Shown: piece by piece, positions 46,330-57,969 of the stretch
Numbering within the stretch: the stretch's first letter is position 1
Layout of the letters: the number at the start of each line of letters is the position of its first letter
DNA from: Pelecanus crispus
Taxonomy: Eukaryota; Chordata; Aves; Pelecaniformes; Pelecanidae
Assembly: GCF_030463565.1 (NCBI RefSeq)
Contig: NC_134652.1
Span: 6,475,897 to 6,539,896, forward strand
Length of the DNA stretch: 64,000 nt
Reading direction: 5' to 3'
Notes under the pieces: model-generated
The model's input: the letters and a program-made list of their open reading frames with translations, nothing else
Databases searched by the model: none
Told to the model about the DNA's origin: nothing
Made by a program: the position numbers and the translations under genes

Positions 46330-49300
46330 GGAAAGTCTTCTGCTACTGGGATTCCTCCATTCTTTCCAGCTACAATAGTTTCTGAGATGCACAATGTTCA
46401 AACAGTCACTGTCCTTTGCTCCAGTCGTGCTTATTTTGGCGCTTACCCAAGGATGATAGCAACACTTGGAGCAAAGCAATGTTCAGTCCCTGCCCTACCC
46501 ATGCTTCACAAATATTGGGTTTGGTTTGTATTAGTGGGGAAATGACACGTGCTTTTTAATATAAACAAGGTTGGCCAATATCTTAAATCACTTTCTCACT
46601 CTCTATGTAGTGGCTAAGAAGCTTTAGACTGACAAATAAATACATTTGCAAAGATCTCCAAAGTGTTCTTTTCCTCAACAGCAATATTGCTCCAAACCCC
46701 CAAAGAGCGGTGTCCGTCGCTACTGTATGTTGTGCCAACAGCTGCCCAGGAAAACACTGCAGTCCGTGCACTATGGTTCTTTCCTATTGATTACTTACTC
46801 CTATATATGTTCAGAAAAAGACGGCTTTGACTAAGTTTTTACTGAAAATTCTATATGGCAAAGGGATATACTCATCATGGATAAATTTGCTGATATATTT
46901 TAAAATGTTTTTAACAGTTGCATAGCTAGTCAAACATCTGTACAAACAAATGTAATTGTTCACCTTTCAAAACAAAACAATTTGGGCTTTTTGCCCTTTT
47001 TTCTCCTCAAGTCTAATGTTATACTTTGGAAGACAGATATATACTCGATATACAGAGAGGGAGCCCTCTGAAAGTTACATTTAGTTACTGTGAAAAATAT
47101 TCTCACTGTAGTAAGGCCAAAAATACATACAGTATAGGAAATGTTAGCAGATTGGGGTTTGGTTTTTAGTTTTGGTTTTTTTTTTTCATTTTGCTGACTC
47201 TCAGTGTCCTGAATTTTATGCCAAGGTATATGGGTGGGTCCAGAATTTGGTAGTCATTCCCATGAATTTAATGCAAAGCATCGCATAGTTGCACTGCCCG
47301 CTATTACGAAAAATTGCATACATTTTACATGCATAGACCCTTTCAGAAGCCTACCTACAGAGGCAAGATGTTCAACTACCCACATTTCTCTGAATATCCA
47401 TCATGATGAGGGTTGGAGAACAAAGGCAAAAGTCATTTTAAGCTCTAGAGAAAATTGCTTCAGCTTCCTCTGCCACAGGCATAGAGACGCAGAGACTGAG
47501 CCGGCAAAATCAGGAGGCAAAAACCATTCCCTAGCTTTCATTTCTTACTACTGCTGGTGCCAGGTATCTGCCTATCTGCAGACAGTCCTGCTTCTGGTAA
47601 CCACAGCTCCCCAAGCGTTTCAGCGGCCGGGCTGTTCTGCAGAGACACAGGCTGCAGTCCCACTCACCATGTGCATGCATCAGACACCGCGTTCAAGCAG
47701 CGTTCAAGTGTCCAAGCATTAGATATGGTGTTCAAGATACGGTTGGTTTAACTAGTTTTGTGGAAGTCTCAGTAAACTGTTTTTTTAATCAGGCTGATTG
47801 TCTTCATGAGCATCCTGGCCTTTCCAGCAGTCAAGGATGAGTCGTGACTTTTATACTTACCCATGAATAAATCTGCTGAAAGGCCTCTTTGGAAGTTCTT
47901 ACCAACAGAGCAAGCAGCCATCAGAAATATCCATTTTAAAAGGAAAATGAAACGGACTCTTTCAGAGCAGATATTGCTGATTCACATGAGGATAAATGAC
48001 AAAAACCCAGAAACAGCCAGACCTATAAGCGCAGATCAGAGGAACTGATGTTGCCCTGCCAGCAGTGCCCCAACTTTGCTGCTGGGCTGAGAGAGGGAAA
48101 TTAATTTCTCAGATCTTTTATAACAGGATAGCTAAGCACAGACTGCATCAGTGAACCCAGAATTGCTTTTGGGAGGCAGCTCCCCTGACATTGCCAGTGT
48201 TTACATCATCTTTATTTATGTAAGCAATTTATCACTCTCCTGGGGTGCAACTGCTGTCAGTCTGAGCTGGCTTCCAACTAGACCTGCAAGTGAAAGATTC
48301 AGTAACACTCATTACTCAGAGCATCTTACCACCTCCTCAAAGTCCTGGGTGAACAAGTCCCAAGTGAGCACAGCTCCCAAGAGCCAAGAGAACACGGCCC
48401 CCAAAACCGTGGGGCAAGGGGGGACCTTTCCCCCCTCCCCGCGCTGCAGTGGGGCCAGCTCCAGCCAGCAGCCGCAGAAACCAGCCTCCCGCTGACCAGC
48501 GATGCCCTTACACACTGCCAGCCCCTGCTCTCTCAGGCAGACACCAAACAGGACCCCAGAGTGAATTAAAAGCTGGGAGGAAGCCAATTCAATAAGGACT
48601 ACGAGCTCCATACATATAATAATTTCTTCAATCCCTAGATTCAGGGCGTGAGCATGAGCAGGTCCGTGCTTTAAAATAGAATTACTCACTGTGTAAAATA
48701 AATCATCTGTATTCAAAGAAAGCATTGGCCAATACTTACCTTCACGTTCATCACAAACCCTTCTTTTGTGAAGACATCACAAGTATGTGTCTTCAGGCTT
48801 TTCAGTATGTGCCTTCAGGCTTTTTGGTTCATTTTCATCCTGGTGAATTATGCTCTTTTCTGAGAAATGGTGTGAATGACACGCAAGGTACAAATATACC
48901 TTCCTTGGTCCCCAACCCCTATAATTCATGAGCCTGCAATACAAAAAGGGCAAGGAAATGAAGGGGCTCTGGAGAGGTCGGAGGATGGCACAAGCTCCTC
49001 GCAGATGCTGTCAGGGTAAAGGTGAGAGTCCTTTCGATACCAGCGGCATCACTGCCCTTGGTTTTCCTACCACTTTTGACCATGTTAGCTGAAGAACTGT
49101 ATCTAGCAAGTGAGATGCTTTGCTGTAAGCACAAGAGCAGACCGCCCCGTACTTGTCATCCACCTAAAGCTCCACGGGGATACGCACATGGTTCGAACGA
49201 GACCATGTCCTTTGCGGAGCTGGGCCTCAACAATCAGCACCACTGTGGACTCTCATCACTAGCTTTGAATATTAGATGCTTCTACCAAATAATAAACTCA

Positions 49301-50610
49301 TTTCTGTGTCGGCTTTCCAGCTGAAAATGCAGGGATTGCTTCCTGCTGAGCTAAAACTGCTCTGGGCTCCGAATTAGCGCACGCAGGGCTTTAAGCCCCG
49401 TGACAAGTCCGCATGTTGAAAGAGAAACTGTGCAGTTTGGTTTCCCTTCAAAGGGGATGCCATGAAGCCGATAGGAGCGTTCAGGGCATGATGCAAGAGT
49501 TACTGAGATTTAATAACAATAATAAAAGATTATTTCAGCATATCTGTTGTCCAAAACACACTGGTGCCTCTGGTCAGTTGTGCTCGCAGTACTTTCTAGT
49601 TTACTTAAGTATGCTAAAATCATACTAAAATTCACAGACAACAATTTGCTGCTCACCAGAAACACCCATACCAGAGGTACATATCTTTGAAAACCATCAG
49701 AGAGAACTTTTCCGGTGGTAAATTTTCTCTGTTCCTTTCTTCTTCCTACAGATACACACAAAAAATAAGCTACTGTGATCTCTGCTGGTACGCAGGAATG
49801 CTGCCAGCAGTTTACCGTGGATTACTGGCACAAGCATCCTCTGATCCGGCAGGTAACCGTGGCACCAGCTTACTTTTGCCACTTGAACACAGGACACACT
49901 TGCTGCAATTCCTGTGTGCGTCACATCTGCTCTCAGTATTTTCTAGAAAGTAAATCTCCCCTTTGTTGTACGTAAATAAGAGGCAATCCTTCGACACAGA
50001 AATAAACTGAACTGGACTTGACCACAACCAGCCACCAAATTTTAAAGCAAACCCTACCCTTCCTGCATTAGATGCAAAATAATGTGTTAAATCGTACTTA
50101 TTAATGAATTTTCAAGCATTTCTTACTTGCCAGATCAAAACAGATATCAAGCGAGGTGCGGCCTCGTGTTTAATAGCAACCCTAGTGCCTACTTCTTACT
50201 GCCTTAGAAGAAAACTGGGTGCTCCCGATGTCCTCCTTCCCTTTGCAAACAGCCTGCGGCTGTTTAAAAATGGCACTAAAACCCATAACAGATCGCTCCC
50301 GCTTGGCTAGTGCCTTAGAGCTGCCACTCTTTAAAACCGAGTATAAGGAAAGAAAAACGCCAACCCTTTGGTTCACGCTATTTCACTCTGGAAGCGACCG
50401 TCCCCCCCGGCCCCTGCATTTGCTGATCTCTGCTGCCCTCTCCTGCAGGAGCTGGGAAGTCGCTTTTGAGGATTTTAATGAAGTAACCCGTTATTAAGGC
50501 TGGTCCTGGGGACTTGTTTAAACCCTGAGAGGATGGGGCAGAAGTTTTAGGATTAGGGAAAACTGAAGCTGAAGAGGGTGAGTGCTCATGACAGCTTAAT
50601 GAATGGGGTA
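46330..50610. other. Unique sequence from 46.3 to 50.6 kb
   Basis: Single-copy DNA with several medium-length frames: plus 47,234-47,722 (162 codons), minus 48,312-48,725 (137 codons) and plus 48,151-48,495 (114 codons). The last two are shadows of one GC-richer stretch. None shows a domain, signal peptide or family resemblance I can support. A short tandem duplication is listed separately. No promoter or RNA gene is evident. Confidence 0.45.
48781..48824 (+). repeat. Imperfect 22-bp tandem duplication
   Basis: Two adjacent 22-base units, AAGTATGTGTCTTCAGGCTTTT and CAGTATGTGCCTTCAGGCTT plus TT, differ at two positions. A fairly recent local duplication. Confidence 0.9.
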
Positions 50611-50616
50611 AGGGAC

Positions 50617-50682
50617 AAAATAATAATAATCAAATAATATTATTTATAATAATAATAAATGAAATAATAAAAATAAATATAT
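50617..50682. repeat. (AAT)n-rich simple repeat
   Basis: Interrupted AAT/ATA units (AATAATAATAATCAAATAAT and similar), a degenerate trinucleotide repeat in a very AT-rich patch. Confidence 0.85.
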
Positions 50683-50929
50683 CCAGATATTGATGTGTGA
50701 CATCCTCTGCTAGGGAGATATCCAGCAAGAGAATAGAAAATTTAGAAGTGGTAAACTTATCTGGTGTGTGTGTATAAGGAAGCAAACGCTCGGCTGCTCA
50801 CACGACAAGCCGAGTAGCTGTATTTCTGCTTTGACTTCCTGCTTCAGTCAGAGTCAGGCTGAAGCCCAGAGCAGTGCCATTCCCTGGCCTCCAGGGCAGG
50901 CCAGTGCGTGGGAGCGGGTGCTTTGGGAA

Positions 50930-51171
50930 ACTAAAGAAAGATAGATTTAGACTGGATATAAGGAAGACATTTTTTTACAGTGAGGGCGGTGAGGCACTGG
51001 AAGGGGTTGCCCAGAGAGGCGGTGGAGGCCCCATCCCCAGAACCATCCCAGGCCAGGCTGGACGGGGCTCTGAGCACCCTGGGCTGGTTAAAGCTGTCCC
51101 TGGCACTGCAGGGGCTGGGCTGGGGGGGCTCTGAAGGGCCCTTCCCACCCAAACCATTCTGTGATTCTATG
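50930..51171 (+). mobile_element. CR1 LINE, 5'-truncated copy
   Basis: The left part is the end of the CR1 reverse-transcriptase frame: the bases encode RLDIRKTFF at about 50,945-50,971. It is followed by the 'gaggcactggaaggggttgcccagagaggc' block and the 3' UTR with CCCTTCCCACCCAAACC. The copy ends in ATTCTGTGATTCTATG at about 51,156-51,171. It is GC-rich relative to its flanks and contains a four-run G motif at 51,111-51,138. It is a different CR1 subfamily from the two minus-strand copies at 53 and 57 kb, judging by its 3' UTR. Not functional. Confidence 0.92.
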
Positions 51172-51199
51172 CTCCGCTGTGCTGTGCTCCCCGTCGGGC

Positions 51200-53270
51200 A
51201 GCCACCACCCTGGAGATTCTCCAGCTACAGCTCAGAAACGAAGCAGCCCAGTCTTCACGCTGCCTTCAGGTGGTAGAAGATGAGTTCTGTAGCTCCTTCA
51301 GCTTATAGAAAAAAAAATGTCCACCTTATTCTGCATACAGAATCTGTGTACATCTCTCTCCTCTCCTGCAGAGTCTGATCTTCTCCTTTTTTCCTCCCCT
51401 CCAGTCTCAGCATTTCATCATTCACTGCCTTGGACTCTACATACTGTGGTTTTGGTTTGGGTGGGTTTGTTTTTTTTTTTTTTTTAATTCTGTCTACTTT
51501 TTCTGTTATTATTTAACTCATTCAGCATTTCTTTGAATAAAAACTGAGGAATACCAAGAACAAGATTGCCTATGGGATCAGCTTGGGATAGTAATTTGTA
51601 AGACTGATTTCACACTGCCCCTTGTGTTTGAAAGCTGAAGTCACATAAGATATTATCACAAAGCACTAGAATTTCACAGAAACACAAGCATTTTGAAAGT
51701 TCATCAAAAATGAAAATGTGGTGGAATGGGAAAGAGAAAAATGTACTTCGCAAATAATTCTGTGGCTGAGGGATTTGTCTGCAAAGCGGTCAGAAAGGAC
51801 AAACAGATTGTTTCAGTTCAGTTCAAAGAATGTGTCTTGGCTTTTTGATGAGACGGTTGTGGCATAAAATAATAATAAACCCCCTACACATTGGCTTAGT
51901 CCTACTGGGAGAAAAAGCTGCTACCAGAAAACACCACATCCAGGACCGGGCAATCACTAACAAATTACTTTCCTGCTCTCTTTTCATATTAGCAAGGCTG
52001 CTTTTTCTTGCAATGCATTAATCTGCCTTTTAGCTTGCTTTTAATCAAAAACAGGCTTAACTTTGGAGAATGGAAAAAGAAATCAGATGCTGAGGTAAAC
52101 CACAGACTAGAACTGGAAGAAACAGAAAGACAAGTCATTTTGGCTTGATAAGTATTTAAGAACTATTCTTCTAAAGCAAAGGGAGAAAGAAAACACTCCA
52201 TTTTGTTCCAGTTTGGAAAAATGGCTATGCCTGCTTTCTTTTCCCAAATGTGAGAAGAATGAGCTGGTTTGTACAGTATTTTGCATGTGGCTGCTGCTAT
52301 GTAGTTGTGTAACATATAAAAACAAAAAAAAACCCATGTTGATAGTTTGCAAAACAATCCTCTCAGATTGTGGAAATAGAACTTTTAGGTTGTCAGGAAT
52401 TGAAAACCAAGCAAACAAGTACTCCAAATTAATCAGTTGTTCTACGTGCTAGAGAGGGATGGTATGCAAGCAACCAGAAATCAAGATAAAATGCTTCAAT
52501 TAGCATAGATACCAGTTAAAATTTCAGATGCAAGAAAATTACTGAAATAAGAATATGGTGGGGTAGAAAAGACTCAGATATTTGCAACTTCATACCTTTT
52601 GTTTGTTTGTGTTTTGCGTTTTTTCCCTTTTAATGATTTCCAGCAACTAATGGTACACACCATGAATACCTGATCTATGCTACCTCCAATGCAAATGATT
52701 GCGTTGGCAACTTCAAATACAGGTGTTGCAAGTCAAATTTTGTAATTCAAAATAAAAACCAACCGCCTCACATATTTCTCTCTCCCCAGAGGTTTAAAAT
52801 CAAGAGCGTGGTTTCGTGTCTGCACAGGCAACCTGAAGCCAGACTACCCTAACTCCAAACCCTCACATCTGCATTCAACTCTCTGTGCCTTAGTACGCAC
52901 ATGGTGAACCAGGCCAGGGAACTGATCCAGCAAAATGTTAATCTAAAAAAACCCAAAAAGACCTTATAACAAACAAAACCCATTATTTTCCAGCCAGTTC
53001 AGCTTCCAGACTTTTCTCATGACTGCCACGTACTCACCAGCACAAAGTGAGCAAGAACACGCAGAGAGGAGCATGGGTGCAAGGGAAGTGAACACGGGCA
53101 CGAGAGCACATCATTCACTGATCCAGCTCACCAGGGTCGGTCTGAGCCCTGTGTTTGTGTGACTACATAGCTCCTAGCTGAGAGGACGGACAGTGCACAC
53201 TCCTTTGTTCCTGAAAAAGACATTGGATATAGCCAAAGTACTGTAAAGATATGTGAGATTATTCACAGAA
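51200..53270. other. Unique sequence from 51.2 to 53.3 kb
   Basis: Single-copy DNA. Frames at 52,107-52,452 overlap on both strands and are unrecognised. A poly-T run (51,470-51,485, 16 nt) follows a GT-rich stretch. No gene or regulatory site is supported. Confidence 0.5.
51470..51485. repeat. Poly-T tract (16 nt)
   Basis: T16 following TTTGGTTTGGGTGGGTTTG, together a GT/T-rich low-complexity patch. Confidence 0.9.
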
Positions 53271-53275
53271 TCATA

Positions 53276-53764
53276 GAATAGAATCATAGAATCGTTTAGG
53301 TTGGAAAAGACCTTTAAGATCATCCAGTCCAACTATTAACCTAACACTACTAAGTCCACCACTAAACCAATTAAGGGTAGAGTAATAATTAATTTCATGT
53401 TTCCTGGCTTGGTGGCTGGATTATTTTTTAATGCAATTAAAAACTAGGAATCGTTAAGGTTGGAAAGGATCTCTAAGATCATCAGTCCAACCATCAACCC
53501 AACACCACCATGCCCACTGAACCATGTCCCAAAGTGCCACGTCTACCCGTTTTTTGAACATCTCCAGGGATGGTGACTCCACCACCTCCCTGGGCAGCCT
53601 GTTCCAATGCTTGACCACTCTTTCTGTGAAGAAGCTTTTCCTAATATCCAATCTGAATCTCCCCTGACGCAGCTTGAGGCCATTTTCTCTCATCCTATTG
53701 CTGACTACTTGGGAGAAGAGCCCAACACCCACCTCACTACAAGCTCCTTTCAGGTAGTTGTAGG
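53276..53764 (-). mobile_element. CR1 LINE with two successive 3' ends
   Basis: Read on the minus strand, the copy runs from the C-terminal reverse-transcriptase region (5' truncation at about 53,764) to a 3' tail of AGAATCATAGAATAGAATCAT type at 53,276-53,290. Unusually, the CR1 3' UTR block occurs twice: once at 53,448-53,518 directly next to the end of the coding frame, and again at 53,291-53,363 at the true terminus. About 84 bases of non-CR1-like, AT-rich linker separate them (53,364-53,447). Either one CR1 inserted beside another, or this copy belongs to a subfamily with a duplicated 3' UTR. It is inactive. Confidence 0.9.
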
Positions 53765-53774
53765 GAGAATTCAA
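53454..53774 (-). pseudogene. CR1 reverse-transcriptase C-terminal remnant
   Basis: The minus frame encodes the end of the CR1 ORF2 protein. It contains [40 protein letters not shown] and [20 protein letters not shown], the conserved C-terminal tail that follows the polymerase domain. The endonuclease and catalytic polymerase motifs are absent because of 5' truncation. The original stop after DMV is lost, so the frame reads about 20 codons into the 3' UTR. The first few codons come from flanking DNA. Non-functional. Confidence 0.85.
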
Positions 53775-56700
53775 AGAATTAAGAACAGAACAGAAAACGC
53801 TTTTGGGGGAATTGTCCTATCAGTCAAGGGTAAAAGGCTAATTAATAGTATTTATATTCAGGAGACCTGGCTTATCTCAACTTGTTCAGGAGAAACTGCA
53901 GTGTAATGACAGGGTGTTCTTGGCTCAGCAAGATGTGGATGCTCAGAGAAGCCGTTCTTCAGCACATGGCTTTGGGTTTAGGTTGAAACCCTTCCAACCA
54001 GGGTGGTTCTGCCAAGTCTCCTCTCTCCAGCCCAAAAGCATGTGCTAACAGCATCGCTCACAGCTCAGCCCTGTTTGTCTTCAGCCCCAAACTAGGGTGT
54101 GGAGCAACAGATACGTAGCAAGAGAAGCATCAAAAGCCACTGACCTCTTTAATTAGAAAAACCCTGCCTTGTCATACCAAGAGGCCAAGAAAAGACTGTC
54201 TGATTTTGTTTTCAGTCAGCGAAGGCCAAAAATAATTCAGAAGTTGTAAGGGTGCTTCTGATTATGAGGAAAGATCAAATTACTCTTAAAATATGAGCTT
54301 ATGTTCATATGACCCTCGACATGCATAATTCTCTGCTTTCAAAGATACTTCCTCTGGCAGGACAAGGAGTGAAAATCCTGTGCAAAAAGGAGCATAAAGC
54401 TGCTGTATTCATAGCTGTGTACCAGTGCCCAGGATGCCTTTATCACCCAGAAATTAATGGCTTCTTCACAAGTATTTTCTCAGGCAAATGGAATTCTGTT
54501 AAAGTGGACAAATAACTTATTATTTATTAAACCTTATTTTCCACCCCCAAAGATCCCCAGTTGTTCTCCAAACAATAGGTCCATTGCTTTAATACATGTC
54601 CTCTTGTTCCCAGGGCCATTTTCTTCAGCAACAGAAAAGTGGCTGGTTACCAAACCACCAAGTAGTACACAAGGAAGAAGTTCAACTAGGAGCCACAGGA
54701 GAAAATTGATCAAGAAGATTGCATAAAATCTGTTCTGGAAAAAAAAAAATTATGAAAAGAGTTTCTTTTAGCCCAAATTCTGAGTTTTATGAAAACTTGC
54801 AAATCTACAGTGCAATGGACAGTGTAGAACTTGAGTGATGGAGTAAGTCAATGTGCTTTAAGAAGTCTGGTATTTTATAGCTGGAGGTTATGAGTCCTGA
54901 ACCACCGTCTCTTGTATGTACAAAATTAAACACTGCAATAATGGCAGAGCAGTGTCCTCAGCAGAAACGGAGCATACCGAGGTGGGGAGAAGAACAAAGC
55001 AGCCAGTGGTGCTCCTGGGCAGAGCCAGGTTTGCATCTCCTCCTCCTCTTCCCCTTCATTTCCACGGCATAAGACTGGAGCTTTTATCGTCATAGCACCA
55101 TGCCACAGCTTCGATTTCACTTAGGAGGTGGTTGCTTTGTTTCATTTACTGCTGCCATTTCTGTGCTTCTGGATCATGGCTTAGTAGTATGAAAGAAAGC
55201 AAAAAAAGCAAAAATGGGAGGGTAGCACAGAGGCAGAGCTAAGACAGAACAGCCTGTTCCCAGAGTCATTTTGCTGCCATTCATCTGTCCATAACTTCAT
55301 ACTTTGCTCTTCATCTGAAAAACAGCTTCTTTATAAAAAAAGGGAAAAGGGGAAAAAAAAAAAAGGAAAAAAAATTTCTCCCAAACATAAGAAAACAATA
55401 TCAAAACCACAAAAAATCAAATGTTCAGAGGTGGAGTCCTGGGAACTGAGACTGGAAGGTAAGACCAACTTTTTGACATGGAGAATAAGGAGTACAAGAG
55501 CACAGTGATGTGATCAAAGCTGTGGTTTTGGAAAACGACACCTGCAGCAGCAATCTTGCTAGTTTTCCATAATGCAAGATAATGCTAGGGCTGAATAAGA
55601 GAAAAGAAAATCCAGTAAAGAGATACAGAGCCTGGAGAAGACGCATTATATGGAAACCATCAACGAAACTTCCTGACATAGCTTGGATGTAAAGACTAGA
55701 TACTAGTCCTGCAAGTAATATAAAACACCAGATTAATTTCCTGCTTACATAAAGCATTACTAGAGACAGAAAGCAAAAAGGGTAAAATGAGATGTGTCTA
55801 AATAAGTGGCAGATGTAGAAACTTAGAAAAAGAAAACACGGGTAGTTGACAATCACTGTTATCTGGCATATTAAAAAATAAAATCTGTCTCAGTAGTAGA
55901 ATACCCAGAGTATTTGGAAATGTGCTGAAATGAGTTAATATTTTATTTCCATTTAAGTCTTATGCCTTCAAACCTGCATGTGTTGTACTGCACTTTGCAG
56001 GGAAAATATGTTTGAAAGCTTGCTCTAACTCCCAGATGACGCAGCAAGCGTGTTATACAGATTGTCCGAGAGATCCAGCCGACGTGCTGGAGTGACACCT
56101 CACACCTCCTGTACGGACTGAAATTTGAGATGCCATGCCAGAATGAAGAAGAGAATCTGAAAGTCTTAATAGGCCAGCATACTGGAACAACCTTGAAGAC
56201 AGCAACAGAAAAACATACTCAGAAGAGACAGGTATGTAGAAACATGGTAACCTTTGCCTTTATGTCGGTGAGCCTTGAGATCCTGCAATCATCAGTGATG
56301 AGAGAGCATCACTGCGAAAAGGCTAGCAGTTTCACCAAGGGGGATTATGAATATGATGCATTATACTACCAAGGAACAGTGATCTGTGAAGGTGTACGCT
56401 GTGTACATTTTTTTGAGTCATGATCTGTGACTGCTTGTTACAGGCTACTGTGAAATTTCATTCACAAACACTGGAAAAAATATTTTCAAAGGGGCATCAA
56501 AATAATATTATTCACGAGTCTACGGTTGGATTCAAAAAGCAGGCCTCACAGCAATGAAAGATTGACTCACTAGGGCCATAACTATGGAACAAATGTTTGA
56601 AAAAAAATGACCACTCACGGAAAAAAAGCACAAAGATGACCTTCTTTTTGCAAATGAAATATGTTGCCTGCAGCTTTTTATTAGTTACAGCAAGTGAAAT

Positions 56701-57310
56701 AGGAGCCAGACAAGTCTAATATACCTCTATTATCTCCTGCTACTGTAAGGTGAAAAGCAATGACAAAACACTGCCTTTTTTTAAAGCACCTCTTAGCATC
56801 TGGTCTGAACGATATCTAATGCTATCACTCAATAACCCTCTGGAAAGCAGTCACTGAAATGGAGTTTGTCACTGGGAACCGCACAGAACTACAGTCATTA
56901 TCTGCCAAATAAAGTAGCAGTGACAACGACATAGAAAAAAGTATTTTCAACTTACGGACCTGAATCCCAGAAAGAAAACCATTAAGTTGGGCCGATAAAG
57001 CCATTCTGAAGAAGTATTTAAATGCTCATGCCTTTACCACCTGCTGAGTTTGGAGCCTAGCAGGCAACCCTCGTTTTACCCCTAGCGACTGCTGCCCTGC
57101 TCATGAGCCGTTCCGTACCGCGGGTGATGGCAATCCCCTCCTATCAGCCACGATTCCTCCTGCTGCTGCTGCATTAATAGGTAAGGAGAAGAAAATAGGA
57201 AAGTGAAGGGGGAAGTTTAACCTATGAATTTCCATGAATACCACGGAAATAAACCTAGTATCACGTAACTGGTTATCTCAGGCTTTCAAGCCTGAAATCA
57301 AACTCCAACG
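53775..57310. other. Unique sequence between two CR1 copies
   Basis: Single-copy DNA. The 143-codon minus frame at 55,856-55,425 is Phe/Leu/Ser-rich because the plus strand is purine-rich; its hydrophobic look is compositional and I find no receptor or transporter motif. The 97-codon plus frame at 56,130-56,423 is unrecognised. No promoter or RNA gene is supported. Confidence 0.45.
55334..55374. repeat. Purine (A/G) tract
   Basis: About 40 bases of uninterrupted A and G, with A7G3A4G4A12G2A8. Homopurine tracts of this length can form triplex DNA. No regular unit. Confidence 0.85.
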
Positions 57311-57315
57311 TCCCT

Positions 57316-57900
57316 TAGAATCATAGAACCATAGAATCGTTTAGGTTGGAAAAGACCTTTAAGATCATCCAGTCCAACCATTAACCCACACTACCAAGTC
57401 TACTCTAAGCCAATCAAGGGCAGACTAGACTAAACCATGTCCCAAAGTGCCACATCTACCCGTTTTTTGAACGCTTCCAGGGATGGTGACTCCACCACCT
57501 CTCTGGGCAGCCTGTTCCAATTCTTGACCACCCTTTCCGTAATGAAATTTTTCCTAATATCCAACCTAAACCTCCCCTGGCGCAGCTTAAGCCCATTTCC
57601 TCTCGTCCTATCGCTAACTACTTGGGAGAAGAGACCAACACCCACCTCGCTACACCCTCCTTTCAGGTAGTTGTAGAGAGCGATAAGGTCTCCCCTCAGC
57701 CTCCTCTTTTCCAGACTAAACAACCCCAGTTCCCTCAGCCGCTCCCCATCAGCCCTGTGCTCCAGACCCTTCACCAGCTTCGTTGCCCTTCTCTGGACAC
57801 GCTCCAGCACCTCAATGTCTTTCTTGTAGTGAGGGGCCCAAAACTGGACACAGCATTCCAGGTGCGGCCTCACCAGCGCCGAGTGCAGGCACAGGGGGAC
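57316..57900 (-). mobile_element. CR1 LINE, longest copy in the window
   Basis: Read on the minus strand it begins at about 57,900 inside the reverse-transcriptase frame and ends with an AGAATCATAGAACCATAGAATCG tail at 57,316-57,338. The 3' UTR block is at 57,334-57,405. It is followed by a 23-base segment (57,406-57,428, including AAGCCAATCAAGGGCAGACT) that also begins the linker in the 53-kb copy, and then by the end of the coding frame. The two copies are therefore close relatives, but this one lacks the second 3' UTR block. About 585 bases long, 5'-truncated and inactive. There is no clear target-site duplication, as is usual for CR1. Confidence 0.93.
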
Positions 57901-57963
57901 ACCGCTTACCTTCTGTAATTGCATTTTGAATCTGTTAGCTGGCTCCCTTCTCTGGGTAAACAT
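57430..57963 (-). pseudogene. CR1 reverse-transcriptase C-terminal fragment, 177-codon open frame
   Basis: The frame is open from an ATG at 57,963 to a TAG after DMV. About 20 N-terminal codons derive from flanking DNA. The rest is the C-terminal part of CR1 ORF2: [59 protein letters not shown], then the [20 protein letters not shown] and [20 protein letters not shown] blocks. This is the region downstream of the polymerase active site; no endonuclease domain and no catalytic aspartates are present. The frame is intact over about 155 CR1-derived codons, which indicates a fairly young insertion rather than a functional gene. Confidence 0.88.
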
Positions 57964-57969
57964 GTTCTT

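Noticed and set aside
47234..47722. 162-codon plus-strand frame
   Set aside because: The longest non-CR1 frame, but with no recognisable motif, no signal peptide or repeats, and a composition like its flanks. Expected by chance in 64 kb.
48312..48725. 137-codon minus frame and 114-codon plus frame over the same DNA
   Set aside because: They are mutual shadows of a GC-richer stretch; neither is recognisable.
55425..55856. 143-codon hydrophobic minus frame resembling a membrane protein
   Set aside because: Its Phe/Leu/Ser bias follows from a purine-rich plus strand. No receptor or transporter signature is present.
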